Source: Planctomycetota bacterium (lineage in GTDB: Bacteria > Planctomycetota > Planctomycetia > Planctomycetales > Planctomycetaceae). From it: 11,993 nt of DNA. Positions 7,548-11,993 of the stretch are shown here, piece by piece. The stretch is taken from positions 1-11,993 of the forward strand of contig JAPLOC010000110.1 in the NCBI GenBank assembly GCA_026692825.1, in the 5' to 3' direction. A program made the translations under genes and the position numbers. The notes under the pieces are model-generated. The model saw nothing but the letters and a program-made list of their open reading frames with translations. It did no database searches and was not told the DNA's origin. How positions within the stretch are numbered: position 1 is the stretch's first letter; each line of letters begins with the position of its first letter.

Positions 7548-8168
7548 ATGAATGATGTGCAGAACGGTCTTCGCCGCTGGAGACGTTTCCGCGGGAGGCT
7601 TGTCGGCTGCGTCAGCCTGTTCCTGATGTTCGTGGTGGAGTGCTGTGGCAGCCGCGTCGCTCTGGGTGCTGCGCCGGGAGAATCATTCATCGCGGTTCGC
7701 AATCCTCGGGCGCTGCCGCCGCGGGATGTGCGCAACACCGAAAGTTACATCCATAGTTACGTCCACCGCTCCGCGGACGGCGGCAAGACCTGGAGTACCC
7801 TGAAGATCGGTGCGGAAGATGTGCCGGGAGTCGCCGAGAAGTCCTGGACGCACACCAGCCGCAACGTGCTCGAACTGCAGGATGGCACCTTGATTTTGGG
7901 AGTCTCGGCCGGCCGTGTTGGGGATCGAAAAACCGGACGGTTTTGCTTCGACTTCAAGTCCGACCGGCTCGTGCTCGACGAGAAAACTCCCACCGACAAA
8001 CCCAGCGGCGGCGGTTTCGGAAATACCGTGCAACTCCCTGGCGGTCAACTGGTCTCGGCCTACACCTATCGTGGCGAAGACGGCAACGTGCATGCGGAAG
8101 TGCTCCGCTGGGCGCTTCCTCAGCCAGCGAATTCGCTGACCCGTCCTCCCAAACCAGGCAAACCATGA
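7548..8168 (+). CDS. Short secreted sialidase/BNR-like protein
   Basis: 206 residues from ATG 7548. An arginine-rich start (RRWRRFRGR) followed by CVSLFLMFVVECC and ending ALGAA near 42 is a plausible export signal. The mature part carries one Asp-box, SADGGKTW at 75-82, then KSWTHTSRNVLEL (98-110) and the closing strand pattern GGGFGNTVQLPGGQLVSAY at 154-172, both typical of planctomycete sialidase-like proteins. At about 165 mature residues it is too short for a complete six-bladed propeller (usually over 300), so blades seem to be missing although the frame stays open. Its stop overlaps the start of the enolase gene (ATGA, 8165-8168), pointing to translational coupling. No strong ribosome binding site. 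Enzymatic activity is doubtful; it may be an internally deleted copy. Confidence 0.6.
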   Translation: MNDVQNGLRRWRRFRGRLVGCVSLFLMFVVECCGSRVALGAAPGESFIAVRNPRALPPRDVRNTESYIHSYVHRSADGGKTWSTLKIGAEDVPGVAEKSWTHTSRNVLELQDGTLILGVSAGRVGDRKTGRFCFDFKSDRLVLDEKTPTDKPSGGGFGNTVQLPGGQLVSAYTYRGEDGNVHAEVLRWALPQPANSLTRPPKPGKP

Positions 8169-9553
8169 CGCGCCAATCAATGCAATCTGACTCAAATCGT
8201 CAGATGACTCGACGAACGCTGCTGACGGCCGGCGCGACGGCGGCCGGCTGGTTGCTGAGCCGAGGGCTTCCGATCTCTCCGGAACTGTCGCTAGCGGCTG
8301 AATCTCAAGATCAACTGCGAATCACCAAGATTGAAGTCCACAACATCGCGGTCCCCTATGAGGATTGGATCGCCTATGAGTTGAACCATTATTACGGCCC
8401 CACGAGCCGAACCGTCTACATTGCGCATACGAACAATGGTCTGATCGGTCTGGGGGAAAGCGGTTCGCCGGAACCGGACGCCGTGCGCGAGAAGTACATC
8501 GGCACCAATCCGTTCGATTGGGTCGGCGACGAAACGAGCCTGGGGTTGGGCATCGCGATGTACGACCTGATGGGCCAGGTCGCCGGCGTGCCGGTGTATA
8601 AGCTGTTCGGACAGAAATATCGTTCGTGGGTGCCGACGGCCTCATGGACCGTCTCGACGCATCCCGATCGAATGGCGAATGCCGTCAAACGTTTTTCCGC
8701 CCAAGGCTACACGTGGCTGAAGTACCATCTGTCGCCGTTTGAAAACGTGATCGACCAGATGGAGGCGATGCAGGCGGTCGCTCCAAAAGGATTCAAGATC
8801 CACCACGACTTCACGATGGGCGGGACGGACGATCATGTGTTTGAGCTGCTCGAGAAGATCTCGCGCTATCCGATCGCCGGCTGTTTTGAAGACCCGCTGC
8901 CGGAAAAAGACATCGAAGGCTACCACGAATTGCGGCAGAAATGCCGGCTGCCGATTCTGTATCACCATGCGCCCCTGGGAGCAGGTTTCGAAACGCAGCG
9001 ACGTGGCGCGGACGGCTACATTCTGGGGCATGCCAAGATTGGCGACGCCATCCGCCGCGCCGGACTGTTTGCCCAACTGGAGCTGCCGTTCTCGCTGCAG
9101 AATGTCGGCGGAACCATCACTCGGGCCATGACGGTTCACATGCAGGCGGCGTTCAAAACCGCGCATTTGCATTTCAACAGCGATTCGGAAACCTGGAAAG
9201 CAGACGTCGTGAAGGAGCGTCTCGAGCCGGTCAACGGCCTGATTCGCGTCCCGGAACGACCCGGCCTGGGACTGACGCTGGATCGTGACGAGCTGGAACG
9301 CCTCAAGCAGCTCCAGCTTCCCGAACAGCCGCGGTGGATCATCAAGACCCGTTTTGCCAACGGCGCGCTGATGTTCAATCTCGGCGACCCCCACGACTCA
9401 CTGTTCATGGTCCGCCCGGACAAACGGAGGTTGGCAACGCTCAACTACGACGCCCCACTCTCCACGGATTATTGGGATCCCGAAGACACGCCCGCCTTTC
9501 GTGCCATGTTTCAACGCCTAGAAAAAGAAGGAATGGTTCAGGAGCGACCATGA
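8165..9553 (+). CDS. Tat-exported enolase-superfamily protein (mandelate racemase-like)
   Basis: 462 residues. ATG 8165 overlaps the previous stop (ATGA), with AGG six bases upstream. A twin-arginine signal, MTRRTLLTAGATAAG at 14-28, is followed by ELSLAAES, so the folded protein is likely exported. The barrel fits the mandelate racemase / muconate lactonizing subgroup: capping domain to about 130, LKYHLS at 185-190 where KxK is usual, D215 in HHDFTMGG, E242 in CFEDPLP and NVGGTITRAMTVH at 313-325. By eye against mandelate racemase, several active positions differ: the second Lys is H188, the third metal-ligand Glu is H268, the His base aligns with Q312, and the Asp of its dyad is absent around LGHAKIGD. 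Sugar-acid dehydratase activity therefore cannot be assumed. Its stop again overlaps the next start (ATGA, 9550-9553). Confidence 0.82.
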   Translation: MTRQSMQSDSNRQMTRRTLLTAGATAAGWLLSRGLPISPELSLAAESQDQLRITKIEVHNIAVPYEDWIAYELNHYYGPTSRTVYIAHTNNGLIGLGESGSPEPDAVREKYIGTNPFDWVGDETSLGLGIAMYDLMGQVAGVPVYKLFGQKYRSWVPTASWTVSTHPDRMANAVKRFSAQGYTWLKYHLSPFENVIDQMEAMQAVAPKGFKIHHDFTMGGTDDHVFELLEKISRYPIAGCFEDPLPEKDIEGYHELRQKCRLPILYHHAPLGAGFETQRRGADGYILGHAKIGDAIRRAGLFAQLELPFSLQNVGGTITRAMTVHMQAAFKTAHLHFNSDSETWKADVVKERLEPVNGLIRVPERPGLGLTLDRDELERLKQLQLPEQPRWIIKTRFANGALMFNLGDPHDSLFMVRPDKRRLATLNYDAPLSTDYWDPEDTPAFRAMFQRLEKEGMVQERP

Positions 9554-11993
9554 GCGCAAGACAAGCATCTCTCGTACAACCATTCGATTACACACCGCGT
9601 TCGCAGCAGGAACCGATGATGCATTCTGGCGAATCGCTTCGCTGCCGTTTCCGCAGTCACCCGTTTCCTGGGCGGTGGTTCGTCGCTGTTCTGATGGTCC
9701 TGTGCTGTGTCAGCGACCTGCGTGCGGACGACGGTGTCGAGTTCTTCGAGAAGAAGATCCGGCCTGTGCTGGTGGAGCACTGTTATCAGTGCCACAGCGC
9801 GGAGTCGAAGACGTTGGAGGGGACGCTGCGGCTTGACCTGAAGGCGGGTTGGCAGCTTGGAGGGGACTCGGGAGAGCCAGCGGTGGTGCCGGGCAAGCCT
9901 GACGAGAGCCCGTTGATCCGAGCGGTCCGCCACGGCGAAGGGACCGTGACTCGCGACGAGACCGCCCGATGGGAAGCGGAGTTTCAGAGTCGGCTCGACT
10001 GGTGGAGTCTGCGGCCGGTGGCGGATGTCGCGCCGCCGGACGTCGTCGGCGACTGGCCGAGGGATGCCGTCGATCGGTTCATTCTCAGCCAGCTAACGCA
10101 GCGACAGTTGCATCCCGCGGCCAATGCCGACGCGCTGACTCTGCTGCGTCGGCTGTCGTTCGTGCTCACCGGTCTGCCCCCCGCATCCGACGTGGTGACA
10201 AACTTTCCGGCCCGGTTCGAGGAGGATCCGGCCGCGGCGCTGGAGGCGGTCGTCGACGCACTGCTGATGTCCCCCGATTTCGGCGAACGGTCGGCCCGCC
10301 ACTGGATGGATGTGGTCCGTTACACCGACACCTACGGCTACGAGTGGGACAACCCAGCCAAGGGGTCATGGGAGTATCGCGATTATCTGATCCGCGCGTT
10401 CAACAACGATATTGGTTTCGATCAGCTCATTCGCGAGCAGATCGCGGGGGACTTGCTGGCGACTTCGCGCATCGATCCTGCGAGCGGTTTCCACGAGAGT
10501 CTCATCGGGCCGATGTTCTACCACATGGGCGAGCACCGGCACGGCGACAACGAGATGCTCAACGGCGTCCGAGAGGAAATGATCGACAACAAGATCGAGG
10601 CGTTCTCGAAAGCGTTTCTAGCGATGACCGTGGCCTGCGCGCGATGCCACGATCATAAACTCGACGCCATCTCGCAACAGGACTACTACGCGCTGGCCGG
10701 AATGTTCATGACGCCCCGTTGGACGTCGCGTTCGATTGACGCTCCGCAAAAGAACGCCCCGATGATCGGGGAGCTGCAGCGGCTGCGTGATGCCATTCGA
10801 GATCGAACGGCAACGCTGTGGTCCGGGCGAGTCGCAGGACTGGCGGCGGGAGACACGCTGCGTCAAGCTGCGGCCAGACTCGATCGGCCGAATTGGCGAA
10901 GGCCAAACCGGGCGAGATCGAGTGGTTGCTGCTTCACCTGCTTCCCAGGCCGACCGACACGGTGTGGCGGGAGTCGATGCACGTTGCCGCAAGCGCTCTG
11001 GAAAAGGGGACGAAACTGGTCGTACAGGAAGACGGTTCGATTCTGGCGGCCGGGGATGTGCCGGAGACCGACGTTTATTCCGTGACATTCCAGACCAGGT
11101 CGGGCGCCGTCGATCAAATTCGTCTCGAAGCCCTGACACACGAAACGCTCGGCAACAAGGGGCCGGGGCGAACGCCTCACGGCAATTTCGTCCTCAGCCA
11201 GATTCGACTCAGCGTGAAGCCGTTCACTGCGGCAGCGGACGATTCCAGTCCGAAGGCGGAGCTGGGCGAATCGCAACAGGTCGCTCTGGCTGCCGCGCGA
11301 GCCGACTATGAGCAGCCGAACTACCCCGTTGCCAATGCGCTTCACTCGGTCGGAAGTTCGGGTTGGGGAGTCGGCCTCGGCGGCAATGTCGACCGCACCG
11401 CCTGGTTCACCTTTGCCGGACCGATCGAGCTTCCGCACGGCGGCGAGTGGACCGTGACGCTCGAACATCGTTACGGCAGCCAGCACACTCTCGGTCGGTT
11501 TCGGATCACCGCAGGAGTCGAAACCCCGTTGTCGCCGTCCGAGACCGAGGGGCTGTCAAGTGACGAGGCAACGGCAGCGGCGTGGCAGCGGCTCGCGACC
11601 GAATGGCGCGCGACCAGCGAGCAGCGTCGTGAGGCGAACGCGAAGTTCAAACCTCTGACCGATTTCTCTCGGCCCGAATGGCCGGATGGTTTCGTCATTG
11701 ATGGCGACGGCCTGCGGACCGGCTATGCGACCGGCGGAGAACCGTTGATCGCGCTGGAAGGCGACTTTGCCGTCGAACGATTGCTGCCGCGCGGGTTTCA
11801 CACGCATGCCCTCTCGTCCAAACTCCCCGGTGCGTTGCGGCTCCCTTCCCAGGAAGAGCTGCCCGGCCCGTTCATCAGCGTGGCATTGGCGGGCGACGAA
11901 TGGAGCGGCTATCTGCGGATCTCCGACAACGGATTTCAGACCGAGAACGTCACGTTTCTCGGCCAGCGGCAGCCATCATGGCAGACGCTGGGC
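9550..11993 (+). pseudogene. Planctomycete cytochrome (PSCyt1) / DUF1549 protein, frameshifted and cut by the window edge
   Basis: ATG 9550 overlaps the enolase stop and has AGGAG (9540-9544) five bases upstream; ATG 9616 is an alternative. An export signal (RWFVAVLMVLCCVSDLRA, 41-58) leads to a planctomycete cytochrome c segment, FFEKKIRPVLVEHCYQCHS, with C78-x2-C81-H82 binding haem. The usual MPP...KL segment after it is absent: RHGEG (127-131) passes straight to DETARWEAEF. DUF1549 follows, with DAVDRFILSQL, ARHWMDVVRYTDTYGYEWD and CARCHDHK (C363, C366, H367). Near 10882-10893 the reading frame changes by one base: this frame ends at 11085, but the next frame continues family sequence (ELAKAKPGEIEWLLLHL, then NAKFKPLTDFSRPEWPDGF and FHTHALSSKLPGALRLP) with no stop to 11993. 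The expected DUF1553 part lies beyond the window. The family's role is unproven. Confidence 0.85.

Noticed and set aside
10880..10896. Programmed ribosomal frameshift in the DUF1549 gene
   Set aside because: No slippery heptamer is seen around CGATCGGCCGAATTGG and no such recoding is known for this family; mutation or sequencing error is simpler.

Overview
The window looks like planctomycete DNA (Planctomycetota). It is GC-rich. Its last gene has the architecture typical of that phylum: a periplasmic protein with a planctomycete-type cytochrome c motif (CYQCH) followed by a DUF1549 domain with its CARCHDHK motif. The other genes are a catabolic set common in planctomycete genomes: an M81 (MlrC-like) metallopeptidase, an MFS carrier, a DapA/NanA-family lyase, an amidohydrolase-2 hydrolase, BNR/sialidase-like propeller proteins and a Tat-exported enolase-superfamily protein. 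The genus cannot be named from the sequence alone.

Layout. (1) 60-1226, minus: a Tn5-like IS4-family transposase that stops just after its catalytic glutamate. (2) 1268-1377: a terminator-like hairpin and a 22-codon mini-ORF. (3) 1378-1914, plus: the 3' part of a beta-propeller glycosidase/sialidase-like gene with no start. (4) 1983-6606, plus: a four-gene run of M81 metallopeptidase, MFS transporter (broken after its first membrane helix), DapA/NanA-family lyase and amidohydrolase, with a five-copy GACAACT heptamer array between transporter and lyase. (5) 6444-7400, minus: a secreted sialidase-like protein, convergent with and overlapping the amidohydrolase. (6) 7401-7547: a divergent intergenic region. 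(7) 7548-11993, plus: a short secreted sialidase-like protein, the enolase-superfamily protein and the cytochrome/DUF1549 protein, joined by two ATGA stop/start overlaps. The last gene is frameshifted and runs off the right edge.

Function (inference). The genes fit uptake and breakdown of a carbohydrate or carbohydrate-acid ligand. Exported propeller and enolase-type proteins would act outside the cytoplasm, the MFS carrier would import, and the lyase, amidohydrolase and M81 hydrolase would act inside. A dehydratase-plus-aldolase route to pyruvate is tempting, but the enolase homologue lacks several canonical catalytic residues, so that step is doubtful.

The most striking feature is clustered damage. 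Transposase, first propeller gene, MFS gene, minus-strand sialidase and DUF1549 gene each appear truncated, shifted or internally shortened, while the M81, lyase, amidohydrolase and enolase frames are intact. This is either local gene decay beside an IS remnant or an assembly problem; read mapping would decide. I saw no tRNA, rRNA or CRISPR array.
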